Made by a program: the position numbers and the translations under genes. From positions 25,053,967 through 25,117,966 of the forward strand of contig OZ022351.1 in the NCBI GenBank assembly GCA_963989245.1: a DNA stretch of 64,000 bases, read 5' to 3'. This document shows, one piece after another, positions 46,985-59,137 of this stretch; the first letter of the stretch is position 1, and every line of letters begins with the position of its first letter. Source of the stretch: Nansenia antarctica (lineage: Eukaryota > Chordata > Actinopteri > Argentiniformes > Microstomatidae). The notes beneath the pieces were generated by a model that was given only the letters and a program-made list of their open reading frames with translations, did no database searches and was not told where the DNA came from.

Positions 46985-47534
46985 GACTCAGTCAGAGTGA
47001 ATAAAAAAGAAATGAAGGTATATCACTAGGGAACAACAGTGTCAGATCTTTAAATTTGATCAAAGCCAAGTGTATTTTTCAAGATTCAGTCATCTTACAC
47101 TCATTGTAATTCTTTTCAAACGACTATTTCCTGTGATTTCCCTTTGATATGCTTTTATAGAGTTCATCAATAGAGACTTCAGAACAATGAGCAATTCATA
47201 TACTGATCACATCGGGATCTGGGGGGGTTTTGTTGAAAAAACACATACTATATTGTATTGTAACAATGTATACAGTATATTGTAAATATTCTCCTTCTGC
47301 ATCAAAGCATCACGTTTGGATGGACAAGGGTTAGGTTTATCTTGTGTTGGCCATACCATGGAATTACTTAGTGTAGAGAGATATTTTCCCACAGTGTCCC
47401 ATGATAGCTCGGATTGTTACTGAGCTGTGTTCACCTGATTATAGTGTACGTGTACGGTGTGGAATGTGGATCTACCTCTGGGATGTATGATATGGAGAGG
47501 AAAAGAGTATATTGTGTTTCCCCATATACTACCG

Positions 47535-47537
<3 letters not shown>
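46983..47537. other. Unassigned spacer
   Basis: AT-rich with no recognised feature. Confidence 0.35.

Positions 47538-47595
<58 letters not shown>
47538..47595. repeat. CT microsatellite
   Basis: About 29 CT units. Confidence 0.97.
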
Positions 47596-47598
<3 letters not shown>

Positions 47599-47842
47599 GG
47601 TTTAATTAAATTCAGTAAGCTTCATTGGCATGGCAATACTTTTACATTGCCACAGCACACATATAGGAACTTCAACAATGAAGTGGTCCGCAGATGTGAA
47701 GCGTTGTGTCAAAGTGTCCTTCCTGAAGCCTGCAATGTGATGTCATGATGACCGCACACCAGAAGCAGCATTTTATAGCGTCAGCTGACTGCCAACACAC
47801 TACTGTAATTACTCCAGGGGTGCTGTACGCCCTGCGGGGGTG

Positions 47843-47843
<1 letters not shown>

Positions 47844-47878
<35 letters not shown>

Positions 47879-48091
47879 GTGCGTGTGTGTGCGTGTGTGT
47901 GTGAGTGTGTGTGAGCGTGTATGTGTGTGTGTATGTGCCTACGAGCGTGTATTTGTGCGTGTGTGTGTGCATGCGTGCGGGGGGCGTGCGTGTGTGTGTG
48001 TGTGTGTGTGTATGTGTGCGTGCGAGCGTATATGTGTGCGTGCGTATGTGTGCGTGTGTGTGTGTGCGGGGGAGTGTGTGTGTGTGTGTGG
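47844..48091. repeat. Complex TG/CG-variant microsatellite
   Basis: About 250 bp of TG with GCGTG, GAGCG and TATG interruptions. Alternating purine-pyrimidine with CpG steps. Overlapping Cys/Val ORFs are artefacts. Confidence 0.95.
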
Positions 48092-48113
48092 GAGGTGTCG
48101 TCAATGAGAGATA

Positions 48114-48366
48114 TGTGACGGCAGCTGGTAAAAAGTGCAACCAGTCGCCAACGCTGAAATCAGTTTTTTTTCATAACACACAACTTGAAGTTTTGACGTA
48201 CCCACTCATATAACAAACAGCAGTTTTTTACGATCATTAAATACATATCATTTGTCAGCAAAGTACCAGCTTGTTTTCGGTGTGCTAACATTGGGATTTG
48301 GGGGTGGGCTGATCGATTAGCATGTTTGGTTTTATTGGCTATTCTGAGGTAGACCGAGGGAGCATA
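48114..48366. mobile_element. TGTGACA-family arm, left terminus with TA
   Basis: After TA at 48112-48113 it opens tgtgacggcagctggtaaaa. Internal words cttgaagttttgacgtaccc and cccactcatataacaa resemble the left part of 52991-53550. No matching right terminus was found. The next family member starts directly after. Confidence 0.6.
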
Positions 48367-48697
48367 TATGACACAGTCTGATCTTTTGGTCCGCATGTCG
48401 GCAACCAATCAAAATGTTCCGACTTTTCTTTTGAAACAACAGAATCACAACAGAAACTCGCTAGTCAAGCCAAAATACTGCAACAAAATGGATTCGGTGA
48501 GTAATCCCCACTGCTACCTAGTTAACTATAACACTACTTTACATTGTTAGCAGGCTCACAAAACAAGCTGTGTTTGTTGACTAGCGATGTGTCATTGATT
48601 TTCAACAATGCGGAAATGTATTCAAATGTTTCTAATGAAAAGTCAGATCATTACATCAGATCCCGACACGAGGACCAAAGCATTAGAATGTGTCACA
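48367..48697. mobile_element. TGTGACA-family MITE, inverted copy
   Basis: 331 bp between TA dinucleotides (48365-48366 and 48698-48699). The left end tatgacacagtctgatcttt and the right end (gcattagaatgtgtcaca) are diverged inverses that also share ttggtcc and tgtcgg. The body is the inverse of 7215-7440, including ggattcggtgagtaatcccc. No ORF. Confidence 0.75.
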
Positions 48698-49215
48698 TAT
48701 GTGTGTCTGTCTCTATGTTTACAATACGGAGGCTTACCACAGCCAGCTCAAAAAAATCTGTGTACAATGAAACAGTAGACACCAATTACGCAAAAGAAAT
48801 GAAGATATGTCATTTCAATGACTGATTCCAGTGTTGATGATGCTCCGAAATAGAACTGTGTTCTCAGCTGAAGCTGCATGACGCATGTTTTGACGCTACT
48901 GGTGACGGTACTGGTGACGCAATTGGTGTGCGGTAGACAAATTGATAACAATGGTGGCATCACTGAAAGGGGTCTTCGCTTGAGACTTTTAGCCTGCGGT
49001 ACGCTTGACAGAAAGGGAAATTATGATAAAAAACAGTAACATAATGGAACCGAGTAAGATAACAGTAACAATAATAACAGCGGTAACAATAACAACTCGT
49101 ACTAGTAGGCTACTGGTTCTGTTTCATGGTTGTCATCCCACAGGCTGTGCCTAAGGTTGTGGCAGCAAGCCATTTATTCTACACATTTTGGAGCAGTGTG
49201 ATTTATTTATTTATT
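48698..49215. other. Unassigned spacer
   Basis: Contains tandem tactggtgacg words near 48896-48920 and AATAACAG repeats near 49055-49095. No gene. Confidence 0.35.
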
Positions 49216-49231
49216 CCCCCCCCCCCCCCCC
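49216..49231. repeat. Poly-C tract
   Basis: C16 run after a TTTA run. Confidence 0.9.
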
Positions 49232-49787
49232 AACAGGAATTAGATTTTCCCTTTTTGTATGTCAACATCATTGTAGTAGTGTGCAATTTGGGGAAAGAAT
49301 GTTGGTCTTATATCTGCTATGTTATATGATATGTGTTACAGTGTAGAAGGATGTGTATCTCTGTTTCTAGCCTCTCTTCTGCTGTGGTGGCCTGTTTCTC
49401 CTGCCAGGCTCTGCTCACTGATTGTTTACAGTACATAGTCTATGTCTTCCTCAGTGTCTGGTCCGACACGGTGGTCAGGTAGTCTGCAACCATAGTCTGT
49501 TTGGCAGTTTTCTTTGTTGTTTCTTTCCAATAGGTGATGGATTTTAGTTTTAGTTTTGTTTCAGTCTGGTGTGCTGTCCTGAGTTTTTGTAGGATTGAAA
49601 CGGGTAGATGAACTAAGCCTCGGGAACAGCTGGCTGAGGGGACTTTTCTGTGTGTTCACCTCTTGGCATCTGAGGGCTTTGGAGTGGTAGGAGTGGGGGT
49701 TGCTCGCTTTTACACGATTATAGAGTTTGATCTATAGAATCAAACGGTCAGCTTGAAGTTGCCTGTAGAGCATAGTTTTCATCCCAG

Positions 49788-49789
<2 letters not shown>

Positions 49790-49822
<33 letters not shown>

Positions 49823-49836
49823 AGCGCGTGCGTGTG
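49790..49836. repeat. TG/CG microsatellite
   Basis: TG run ending in cgcgagcgcgtgcgtg. Confidence 0.95.
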
Positions 49837-50360
49837 TTCTACAGTGTGTTAGTTGAGTCCAGTAAAAAGGGATATCTACCATAATTCCCTGACATCTGAA
49901 CCTTTTTTGGAGTAACATAATAGTATTTTTGTCGTTGACTGAACTGTTGCAGATGAACCTAGCTGCGGCTGTCGTCCCTTCTTTGTTGGGGAAACAATCA
50001 CAAGCTTATCTGCAAACAGAAGGCATTTGATTTCAGAGTCGTTCAAGTTGTACGTCGTATTGTCTTATATTGCACTCCATGTCCTTGGGGGAAGAAGTCT
50101 GTTTTTTCTTTTCTCCAATTTTGGCACATTTGTTGTACATTGTTTTTAGGATAATCCGCTATTGATGATTCAACAGAATATCTTCCCCAGGTTGCTATTG
50201 ACACTTGGCTCTGTAATTTTTTGGATCAAATATATCTATTTTATTTCAAATAGGCAAGGAGTAATTTGTCCTTGGTTCTAGATGCCAGGGAGGTAGTCCA
50301 CTCTCAGAACTACACTGAGCAGGTGCCAGGAAAAGCGGGAAACGCAAAAATGTCATCGGC
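49837..50360. other. Unassigned spacer
   Basis: No gene. The ORF from 50266 enters the next array and is not supported. Confidence 0.35.
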
Positions 50361-50702
50361 CAATGTATGCTGCCTTGTCAATGTATGCTGTCTTGCCAAT
50401 GTATGCTGTCTTGTCAATGTATTCTGTCTTGTCAATGTATGCTGCCTTGTCAATGTATGCTGCCTTGTCAATGTATGCTGCCTTGTCAATGTCTGCTGTC
50501 TTGTCAATGGAGCTGCCTTGTCAATGTCTGCTGCCTTGTCAATGTATGCTGCCTTGTCAATGTAGCTGCCTTGTCAATGTATGCTGCCTTGTCAATGTAT
50601 GCTGCCTTGTCAATGTCTGCTGTCTTGTCAATGGAGCTGCCTTGTCAATGTCTGCTGCCTTGTCAATGTATGCTGCCTTGTCAATGTATGCTGCCTTGTC
50701 AA
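50361..50702. repeat. 18-bp minisatellite, about 19 copies
   Basis: Unit caatgtatgctgccttgt, with gctgtctt, tctgctg and shortened gtagctg or ggagctg variants. A block containing tgtcttgtcaatggagctg occurs twice, about 124 bp apart, showing segmental amplification. 18 bp keeps the frame, so MYAALS/CLVNVC ORFs run through. Confidence 0.97.
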
Positions 50703-51189
50703 GAGCTCTAGACCATTAAATAGACTGTGCATTTGTGACAATTTGCCCCATCAGCGGGTAAATTGTTACACTATGTCGGGCAAGTTGTCACATTGGATTA
50801 TCAACAAATAAGAACACAACTAATTAATTGTGAATATTGATTATCATTTCAAATTAAATAACTCAAAATCAAAACAACCATGCCTAGAGAATCTGGCAAA
50901 TCCATGCCTTTGAATCAAAACATTAATGCTGGCATGACCCCTTTACTTTAAACTTTTAAATGTAATGTAATGTATTACTGGCTTGTAGTGTGTTAGTAGA
51001 CACACACATACGCGCGTCGTCATATTTGGACAAGTAACTTGAGCTCTCGGACAAGTAAAAGATAAGTTCACTTGTCCGAAGGACAAGTACCTGAAAAAGC
51101 TTAATGTCAAGCCCTGTTGTACGACCTCTAATGTTGCCAATACTTCTTGCTCTCTAATTGGAATATGTAGAGGGTTCTGGTTGTCTTAT
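50703..51189. other. Unassigned spacer
   Basis: AT-rich with a ggacaag-type repeated word near 51027-51090. No gene is seen. Confidence 0.35.
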
Positions 51190-51520
51190 GACCTGTTCAA
51201 TATTTAGTAGTTTGACATGGATGTCATTTTCTTTGCCAATTTGATTTGCAATGATTCTTCCATACATCCATCCCTGTTTTGGATAGACAGTTCTTCCCGA
51301 TGTAGCTTATTAAGAAGGTTCCAATTATCCCAGAAATGGTTTGAATAAATGCATTCCTCAATTGCATTGAGCTGGTGTCTAACGTGTTGTTCTTTTATTG
51401 TCCTGAAGGTGGGTTTATAATCTTCCAACGTCTCCCAGTTCAATAGTTTTGGTTGGACAGGTTCTTGAGTGCTTCTGCAATCTGAATCGTACCACTTTTC
51501 ATTGTGTAATGTCTGAACGT
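51190..51520 (-). pseudogene. LINE ORF2 fragment (endonuclease-RT linker)
   Basis: On the minus strand the sequence reads LHNEKWYDSDC, then NWETLEDYKPTF and IYSNHFWDNWNLLNKLHREE, a pattern typical of the linker after the AP-endonuclease domain in fish Tx1/L1-type LINEs. It stops before RT motifs and has a shift around the LQIKLAKK region. Truncated and inactive. Confidence 0.65.
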
Positions 51521-51601
51521 TAACATAACTGCTTTACCTATAGTGGAGGTAGCCCCCCCAGGTGGTGCCTATAGTAGTGCATGGTGCATCTTACCAGTGA
51601 A

Positions 51602-52237
51602 CCATCCCGCTTACGGCCAAGCTCCACCGGCTGCGTCGCGTCAACTCGTCATCGACGTTGCGTCAACTTCCCGTGTCCAAGCTCCACCTGCTGCGTCGCG
51701 TCAACGTTGATATTCATCCGTAGTGTAATGAATGGGTTAATTCATAGTCAGGACAGCGCATGCGCCTAGAGAGTTCATGATACACCAGGTGACAGGTGTC
51801 GAGAGAACCGAAGTAAACTGGTTATACCTTTGTTGAACCCAGACTCAAGTGTCTTATTATTCTATGTCCAAGTGACATTACACGTAGTATCGTAGAAAAG
51901 CATTGACGCTCGCAATTCATATAATATAATATTTTTCGACCTCAAGGATGAGCCGTTCGTCGTCCATTACTGCAACAAGAGTTCACCACAGGTGCGGTGA
52001 TTGACGCCCCACGTGGGGCGTCTCATTGTGACGTCTGCGTCCATCCACCGTCAAAAATCAAACTTTTTTGAAAGTCTACTTTGGACGCAGCCATCGGACG
52101 CAACGCTGACGCGACGTACCGCAGCAGGTGGAGCACCTTTCATTGATTACAATGCATTTGATCCCAATTTCGGACGCAACGAACATTAGACGCAACGCTC
52201 GATGGCCACGGTGGAGCTTGGCCGTTAGGGGTGATGG
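51602..52237. mobile_element. TIR element with subterminal GCGTCGCGTC repeats
   Basis: The left end ccatcccgcttacggccaag (then ctccacc) is matched by the inverse right end ggtggagcttggccgttagg (then ggtgatgg). Inside each end lie CpG-rich subterminal repeats, ctgcgtcgcgtcaac (twice at left) and gctgacgcgacg at right, some inverted. No transposase ORF. A short LTR-like sequence is inserted at 51724-51882. Confidence 0.75.
51724..51882. mobile_element. 159-bp LTR-like insertion with perfect 5-bp target duplication
   Basis: It starts TGTAATG and ends CATTACA, a perfect 7-bp terminal inverted repeat of TG...CA type, flanked on both sides by cgtag (51719-51723 and 51883-51887). It contains acccagactcaagtgtctta and no ORF. 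This is the footprint of a solo LTR made by recombination, or of a very small non-autonomous LTR element. It is nested in the TIR element and so is younger. Confidence 0.8.
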
Positions 52238-52990
52238 CAAAACTCGGAGGAGAAAACAGAAACGTCAAGAGAAGCACAAGGATGCAAGAGCCGTTGGAAC
52301 GCACTGACTTTGCATGAAAAAAAAAGTTAGCCGATGAGAGTGAAAATGGTCGCCAGCTGATCTTTAAAAAAAAAAAAAAACATTGTTGACGCACAGAGTA
52401 AACAAACGGTTGGTATTAGCCGAAAGATTCACATTCCATGAACAGAACCAGTCAAAAAGTGAGACCATCTCAGAATACATTCTGCTGAGGGAAAAATAGC
52501 CCCCCCAAAATAGAAAAAAATAGAATAAAATGGTGCATTATAGAAACAGGTTGCAGAGTGATATGGATGACAGAGATGTCAGGAGTCAACTTGAAAATGG
52601 ATATCAGTGACAGACTTTTTGCTAAAAATACCATTATAGTAGACAACCGTGATGCTCCAAACATACACTGGGGAATAGGTTTCTCCTTCGGGCAACCGAA
52701 AATGCAAAAGTGACTTACAAAGGCAAAGCACAGCAGTGATATCTATATATGTACTTCACCAGCACTGCTTGGCCATGAATGGTTGAGGAAAATTCAACTT
52801 GACTGGCATGCTATCAAAGCATTGTATGTGTCATCACCAGGCAGCAGCAGCAGCAGCAGCAACACTGCTAAGGGAGCTATCATAACATAACTCAAAAAAA
52901 GTTTTTAAAAAGTTTTCAAGAAAAATCGGGAACACTGAAAGGAATAAAGACCAAGATTGAGATTGATGACAAGGCTACTCTAAAACCATA
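52238..52990. other. Unassigned spacer with poly-A and CAG runs
   Basis: A-runs near 52319 and 52367 and a CAG run at 52841-52860. No gene is recognised. Confidence 0.4.
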
Positions 52991-53550
52991 TGTGACACGG
53001 TCTAGTGAAAAGGTCCGTATGCCAGCAATTCTCCAATGACCAAAAGGCGTTATAATACTTTTAAGGCTATAAAAGTTATATAATATGTAATATGTCATAT
53101 TTCAAAACCGTTGAAGTGCCCACTCGATATAGCAAGCAACCGGATCACTAAATACTTTGTGAACTGGATTCATTGTATTGTCTGCCGTAGACTACAGAGT
53201 AAGTGATACATGGCATGTAAACTAACGTACGTTTTAGGACGTGTTCAAAAGCAAGGACTGTGTGATCATCTAATTATGTGTAGTTCCATGTCTTCAGCAT
53301 GTTGATGCTCTGTCAGCATGTCGTGATGTTCATAGCGATGTTCCTTTTTAGCTGGTACCTACTAACAGCTGTTTTGCGTGTGTTTTGATTCAGAGTGAGT
53401 TTCTCTGGTATTTTTTGGGAGGTAATATCAACATTTAAAAAATGCTGATATCAATGTATGACACATCATTTGAATCTGCAATTCCATAATCTGGAAAAAA
53501 ATTAAATGACCTTGCCCTACTTGTGGACTTTTTCACCAGACCCTGTCACA
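52991..53550. mobile_element. TGTGACA-family element, longest full copy
   Basis: 560 bp between TA dinucleotides (52989-52990 and 53551-53552). The left end tgtgacacggtctagtgaaa and the right end (tttcaccagaccctgtcaca) are inverse over about 25 bp. There is no ORF of note, so it is non-autonomous. It shares its body, inverted, with 9301-9690. Confidence 0.85.
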
Positions 53551-53724
53551 TATGCAATCTGACCAAAAGTGGAGGCGGAATTTCGAGGAATCAGGGATCC
53601 TTTCCTAGGTGGAGTGGAGTGAGTGTGCCACGCCCCCTTGTTCCAGTTTTAAAGAAAAAGGAAAGCTTGAAACATACACATCTGTGGGGACTTTGACCCG
53701 ACAGACAATGGACTTAGATCAAAC

Positions 53725-54320
53725 AGAGAAAAGTGTGTGGTTTTCCAAAGAGGAAATCTCATACTAGACCATGACCATGTCCAGGATATGATCATACTTA
53801 GGGCTGGTGAACTATCACATACCGAGCCTATCCACAGTGCTAAAGCCAGCTGAATGCACTGCTACAGACAGGGTCACACTGGGAGTGGCCTGATAGCTGT
53901 GAACCCTAACGCTAAGCTGTGTCTAACCCTAACCCTAACCCTAAGCATTTCACGAGACTACGAGACTGCTCAGTGACTTTGACCCTTCCCTACCGATCAA
54001 GTTTACAGATGATGCGTCACCTTACGGAATCGGTTCAGTTTTGTCACACAAGTAAAAAAAAAAATGGCAATGAGACACCGTTTGCATTTGCGTCATGATT
54101 ATTCACAGTGTTAGAACACAACGATGCTCAAATTGACAGAGAGACCCTTCGGTCTATTACAAGGAGTAAATCAATTCAACCACGACCTCTACCAAAGGCT
54201 CAAATTAGAGACTCAACTGTACGAGAGAGACACGTATATCTACCCCAACCTCACCAGACATGGAAGAACACGCTCCAGATGTTCAGACGGTGGATCGACA
54301 CAGAACGGTGAACTCTGAGA
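53725..54320 (+). pseudogene. Ty3/gypsy reverse transcriptase/RNase H relic
   Basis: Successive frames show the RT thumb region (LGLVNYHIPSLSTVL, near 53795), the RNase H start (DASPYGIGSVLSH near 54011, NETPFAFAS near 54070), TVLEHNDAQIDRE near 54107 and, after a frameshift, GVNQFNHDLYQ. Together they order as the RT-RNase H junction of a gypsy polyprotein. Stops, shifts and three telomere-like TAACCC units (53924-53944) interrupt it. Integrase and LTRs are not seen. Confidence 0.8.
53924..53944. repeat. Three telomere-type TAACCC units
   Basis: taaccctaaccctaacccta is a short interstitial telomeric-type repeat inside the gypsy relic. A less regular gggttagggtttaggg lies at 59498-59513. Confidence 0.8.
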
Positions 54321-56321
54321 GCAGTGAACTGAGAGCTTACCTGACCGTAGTCCACAAGGATTTCACAAACGTTATCCTGAGACACAAAGAAATCCACTGA
54401 CCTAAACCTATGAAAGAGAGTGGGAACCGTAACTGTTGCGAAGGGAGTTAAAACCACATCGTTACACTGAGAGAAAGAATTCTATCATTTGAAAAATAAA
54501 TATCGGGGGGTTATATTTTATGTTAAATGTGATTACATTATACAGCATTAGACTAAAAAGTTTAGGCAGTTATTGTCTATGTTAATAGAACTACTTTCTA
54601 CTTTACCTGTAGTGGATGTAGATCCTCCATGTTGTATTGTACCATATGTAGCATTGTGGTGTGCGTCAGAGATGCAATGACATTGCCGCATCAGCATACA
54701 ACAGAAAGTTGTCCAGTAGTTGTTGGATTGTTGGATTGCCAATAGCTCTCCTGTAATTGTCCATGCTGTTCTTACTCCACCGCTAGGACTGTTTTATGTA
54801 GCACAGTTTACAGGGCTCTGTTCCAAACCTGGTCTCTCTCTCTCCCTTTCCCCTTCCCTCTGTAACTCATATGTACCCCCATACATCTTGCTGTTAGAAA
54901 ATGACCATTCTAATTCATCAAGGTGGCGGAGCCAGCATTGTATACCCATGAGCTTGTTCAGTGGGACACAGAGACATGAAAAGGCCTTCCAAAAACACAC
55001 ACACAGTTGAACATCCAATCTGGCTGAGCAACAATCCAGCCCTCGACCACCACATCAAATACTCTACAACAGCACCGGACTGGACAAATCCCCCCCACCA
55101 AAAAGAATCTAGAACACAAACAACCAAACAACCACAGTCACAGGGCCACTGTCAGCACCGACGACACCGTGTTGTCTTCACCACAACAACTTGGCACGGC
55201 CTTGTAGGCAACTTGTAAAACCAGGCATTTCCGCTCCAAAGGCCTGGCATTGTAATCCGTACGTAGCTCTTTGCCCATGCAGTGTTTTTGGTCCAGCTGC
55301 TAACGATCGCACAATGAACATCATCGGAGGGAACAGATGTGTCCTCTGACATGTTCAGCCTTGATAGCCGCGGTGCCAGTCATGTGCCTTTCATTAGTTT
55401 CGGCGAGGTTGTCTGCTCTCTGCTTTTGTCTCACAGCACCCCGGTTTCTGTGTGGAGGGGTCATCCCTCACGAAATGCCGAAGAGTTTCTGTCCTTGATT
55501 TGAAATCTTAGAGGGAATATAGCCTTTTGAAAATGCGCTCAATAACACGGATGTTATGTTTATCATTCATGTTATTGGCAGTGAGAATTAATTGTCAAGG
55601 GTCAAGGAGGTAGTCGATGTCTGACAATGTGTCAAGTCTAAACTTGAAAAAAAAACATAATGTCTGCCCACTTGGCGATGTTGGGCCAAGTTGTTCAGTT
55701 GAATGACTAAAAGGGAAGCAGGACTGGTATTTTCTAGCAATGCCTCTTCTGTAATTTGAGTTTCAATCTCTCCGAAATATGTTATATTGCATTCCACATT
55801 ATCCGAGTTGTTTAAATGATTGCCTGTTAAGTCTCATTCACTTCACTTTTTTTATTTATTGATAATGTTTCTTTGAAATGGAAAAAAAGGACACAAGAAT
55901 ACTGCAACAACAATATATTCCTTTACATACAGCTCAATTCATTACATTAGGACATCATTCTAAAGTGGCCAAATTAACCATGTTCAAATCAGCATGCCAG
56001 AGCCAATCAAAATGGTTTTCTCCTCCGGTTCTGCTGCCAACTGAGGTGACAGAATTCCCAGAATGCCCGGCTGTTATCAGCTCTGTCCATACCAGTTGGT
56101 CTCAATACTGGAGAATTTGTTTAATAAGATTTTTCCCCCCATACTTCTTCCCTCCCTTTTCCCTGTGGCAAATTCACAGCCATATTGGGACGAGGGACAA
56201 GGTTTTAAGAACCATCACTATGAAAAGGTTGTAAATCCCTCATTCTAATGAACTGTCGTCTTTTGGCAACCGGGAGTGCCGCAGAGAGTTGTCACTTGTA
56301 GTTCACAGGAAGGTTTTAGAC
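54321..56321. other. Unassigned unique sequence
   Basis: 2 kb without recognised genes or repeats. ORFs such as 55878-56234 have no identifiable domain. Confidence 0.35.
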
Positions 56322-56380
56322 GCGTGTGTGCGTGTGCGTGTGCATGTGTGTGTGTGTGTGTGTGTATGTGTGTGTGTGCA
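56322..56380. repeat. TG/CG microsatellite
   Basis: TG with CGTG, GCATG and TATG variants. Confidence 0.95.
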
Positions 56381-56550
56381 TGCAACATATGTCTATCTGT
56401 AGGTCTAAGAGGGGCTTGCATTAAAACCTGATTCAGTAATGTATCATCTGGCAAAGTTAAACGTTTTTAAGAGATGCCATGGAAAATATTCCTAAGAAGC
56501 CAGGGGTCTTCCAGACCCATGGGCCAAATCAGACCAGAGCTGTGGCGGGT

Positions 56551-56564
56551 GGGGGGGGGGGGGG
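56551..56564. repeat. Poly-G tract
   Basis: G14 run. Confidence 0.9.
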
Positions 56565-57829
56565 TTAGACAGGTGGAGGATAGTGCCTATTCCTATGCAT
56601 CATCCCACTATGAATTCTCGACACATTTCTTTAGCACGCTGTCAGAAGATTGGGCATGACTTTAAGCTAGTGACTTCAAACGAGCCCTGAGCAGATTTGG
56701 GGGCCTGTCGCCGAAATTGAGTTGACCTGTTCAGGAACTGCTCAGAATGGGAAGGAGGAAACAGCTGAATCTTTTTTCTTTTTTTTTACCGCTGTCAAGA
56801 ATGACTACCTAATTAAACACGTCCATCAGTGGGGCATTGGTGCTCTTTTATCCACTGTGCTGACTTTGGTGCTTACGGTATAGTGGTTCTGTATAATCTA
56901 TTCCAAACGAGCAGCACAGTTAACGTGTAATTAGGACTGTAAGCTTGGCCAACAATCACATCATACAGGAGTGATTGTCTGAGGGTTTCCCATTTGCTCA
57001 TATCATGTGTTCATTCGGGAAGGGAAGGGAAGTGTACGAATGCACAGATCACGGCCAAAGCCCAATTCCCTAAGCATGTGTGAGTGCAATCCCCTAAACA
57101 TTACCCACCCTGCCTACACAGCTGGTCTCCCATGTCAAGTCAATCCATCTATATATCTTCAAAGAAAACTAGCAGTCGCTTAACCTACCGATATCAAAGT
57201 CAATTGAAATTGAAATCTCAAATGTGTACCTGGATGGTACCATTAAAACAACTGTTATACACAGTACTCATGTTGTAAAAAATAAAATAAATAAATAAAT
57301 AAATCAGGGGGTATTGTGCATTTTATCATATGGGGACAATTTGTGCTGATGACAGCGCAGAGGGTTGGAGACCAACTGTGTACCCTTTTGATTATTATAA
57401 ACGCATGAAGATAATTATTATACTCCTAAAACAACACGCATGTTATGGATGTTAGGTGTCAGATACTCCTGTCATTGCTCTTGACCAATACATACAAGGC
57501 ACCTCAGAATTGGAGTCGGTCCCCGGGCTACCATGGCACCACTGCTCTTACATAGTTAGGGTCAAATGCAGAGGACAATTAGTGCAAAATATTTGTTTAA
57601 TACCACGTTCATTGATAAAATGACATAAGGGATGGAAAGGGGGGGGTGGCAGTTTTAGAAGAGAGATGATTTTGACCGTTTCTCATTTTATTTTCCCCCC
57701 TCAACTCGAGTGCTGATTATACACTAATACAGTCAACCGATAAATGATCCATAGGAATGTCGCTCAAACATTGCCTGCGGTGTCTGGTTCATGAAAAATC
57801 ATCGAACCTATGCTCCACTGCCTTCCGCC
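56565..57829. other. Unassigned unique sequence
   Basis: No gene. An AAAT run lies at 57280-57304. The last eight bases (cttccgcc, 57822-57829) are the left target duplication of the next element. Confidence 0.35.
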
Positions 57830-59137
57830 TAGGGATGGACGGTTTCCAATTATTGAAACCGAAAAACCGTCAGAGAGTAAAACCGCGGTTTTCCGGTTAA
57901 CCGAAAAATACAGTAAAAAAAATAATAATAAAAAATAAAAGAGCGCCAATTTCAAATAATTGAGCCCTACTGCTACAATACACTCATGTCGAACACCATT
58001 AAAACACCGTAAGCACAGTCGCAACACATTTAGGCTACTTAGTTTCACAAATATAAGTGGAAAGGCAGACTTTTGTAAGCTACACCATACATGAAAACAC
58101 ATGAACACTTAACACACCAGCTCTGCTGATCCAGGGTGCACGCCTGCACGGAAGATCATGTCTTGGAACAGCGTCTTCATTGAATGAACTGCTTTCTCAA
58201 TATCTTGGTTCTTAGACAAAGTTTCAGCTGCTGCTCAATGTATTTAAATATTTGAATACTGCTCAATAATCACTGAAATATTAGACTTAGAATTATGCAG
58301 TGAACATACTTAAAGCTTTTCATAAAAACCACATGCCGCGAGACTGACTCGTCCTGAACTGTCGTAAGTCAATCAACAAAGAATGCCCCATCAAAATAAA
58401 AGTGCCCATGGTAGAGCTGTCAAAATAGAGCTTTCAAAATAAATGTACTAATACAGATAGAGATAAATACAGAACTACCTTTGCGTCACTAAGTGACCGC
58501 GTATCTTCTGAGACATGCGTTCTGTCATCACTTTCAGTAGCGCCTTCACACACAGTGGCGCTGTGCACAAACACTCTTGATCCGTATAGCTCTTGTTTTA
58601 TTATATTGTGGTTTAGTAAATACTGCACTTGGAGTTACATTCAATGCATGATTTGTGCTATAGAACATAAATAAAGTTTGATTGATTGATTGATATCAAA
58701 TCAAATCACATTTTATTTCTATAGCGCATTTCTCACAAAAGTGACCCAATGCGCTTTACAGAGAGCAGCGAAAATGATCTTATTAAATGTAAGCGAGTAA
58801 TTGTAAAAAACCTTTCCTATCTACCAATAACTGAAGGCAATTATCTTTCCCATAGAGTGATTCGTTACCCTTAAATATAATCCCAATTAGATATTAATCC
58901 TCAGTTATTCTTTACAACTGACCAAACCTCTCACTCATTGCGCGGCAGATTCAGACTGTATCATTGTTATTTTCACACACGACAAACATGTGACATGTTC
59001 CAGTTTTATTCTTATTTTATTTTATTCTTCAAAAAAAAAAAAAAAAAAAAATCCGGTTTCAGACGGTTTTGATAAAAAACCGTTTCTATTTTTATAAACC
59101 CCGGTTTTCGGTTTAACCGAAAAACCGTCCATCCCTA
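57830..59137. mobile_element. hAT-type element with perfect 8-bp target duplication
   Basis: 1308 bp starting tagggatggacggttt and ending with its inverse aaaccgtccatcccta. cttccgcc flanks both sides (57822-57829 and 59138-59145), an 8-bp duplication typical of the hAT superfamily. Subterminal DNA is rich in aaccg/cggtt words (gaaaccgaaaaaccg, cggttttccggttaaccg). There is no convincing transposase ORF; the longest minus ORF (57764-58108) starts inside and crosses the left end. A fish repeat with a GATT run and tatagcgcatttc (58680-58770) and a poly-A tract (59030-59051) lie inside. Confidence 0.92.

Noticed and set aside
50361..50702. CRISPR-like regular array
   Set aside because: Units abut directly with no unique spacers, and the genome is eukaryotic. 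The same applies to the arrays at 30709 and 43981.
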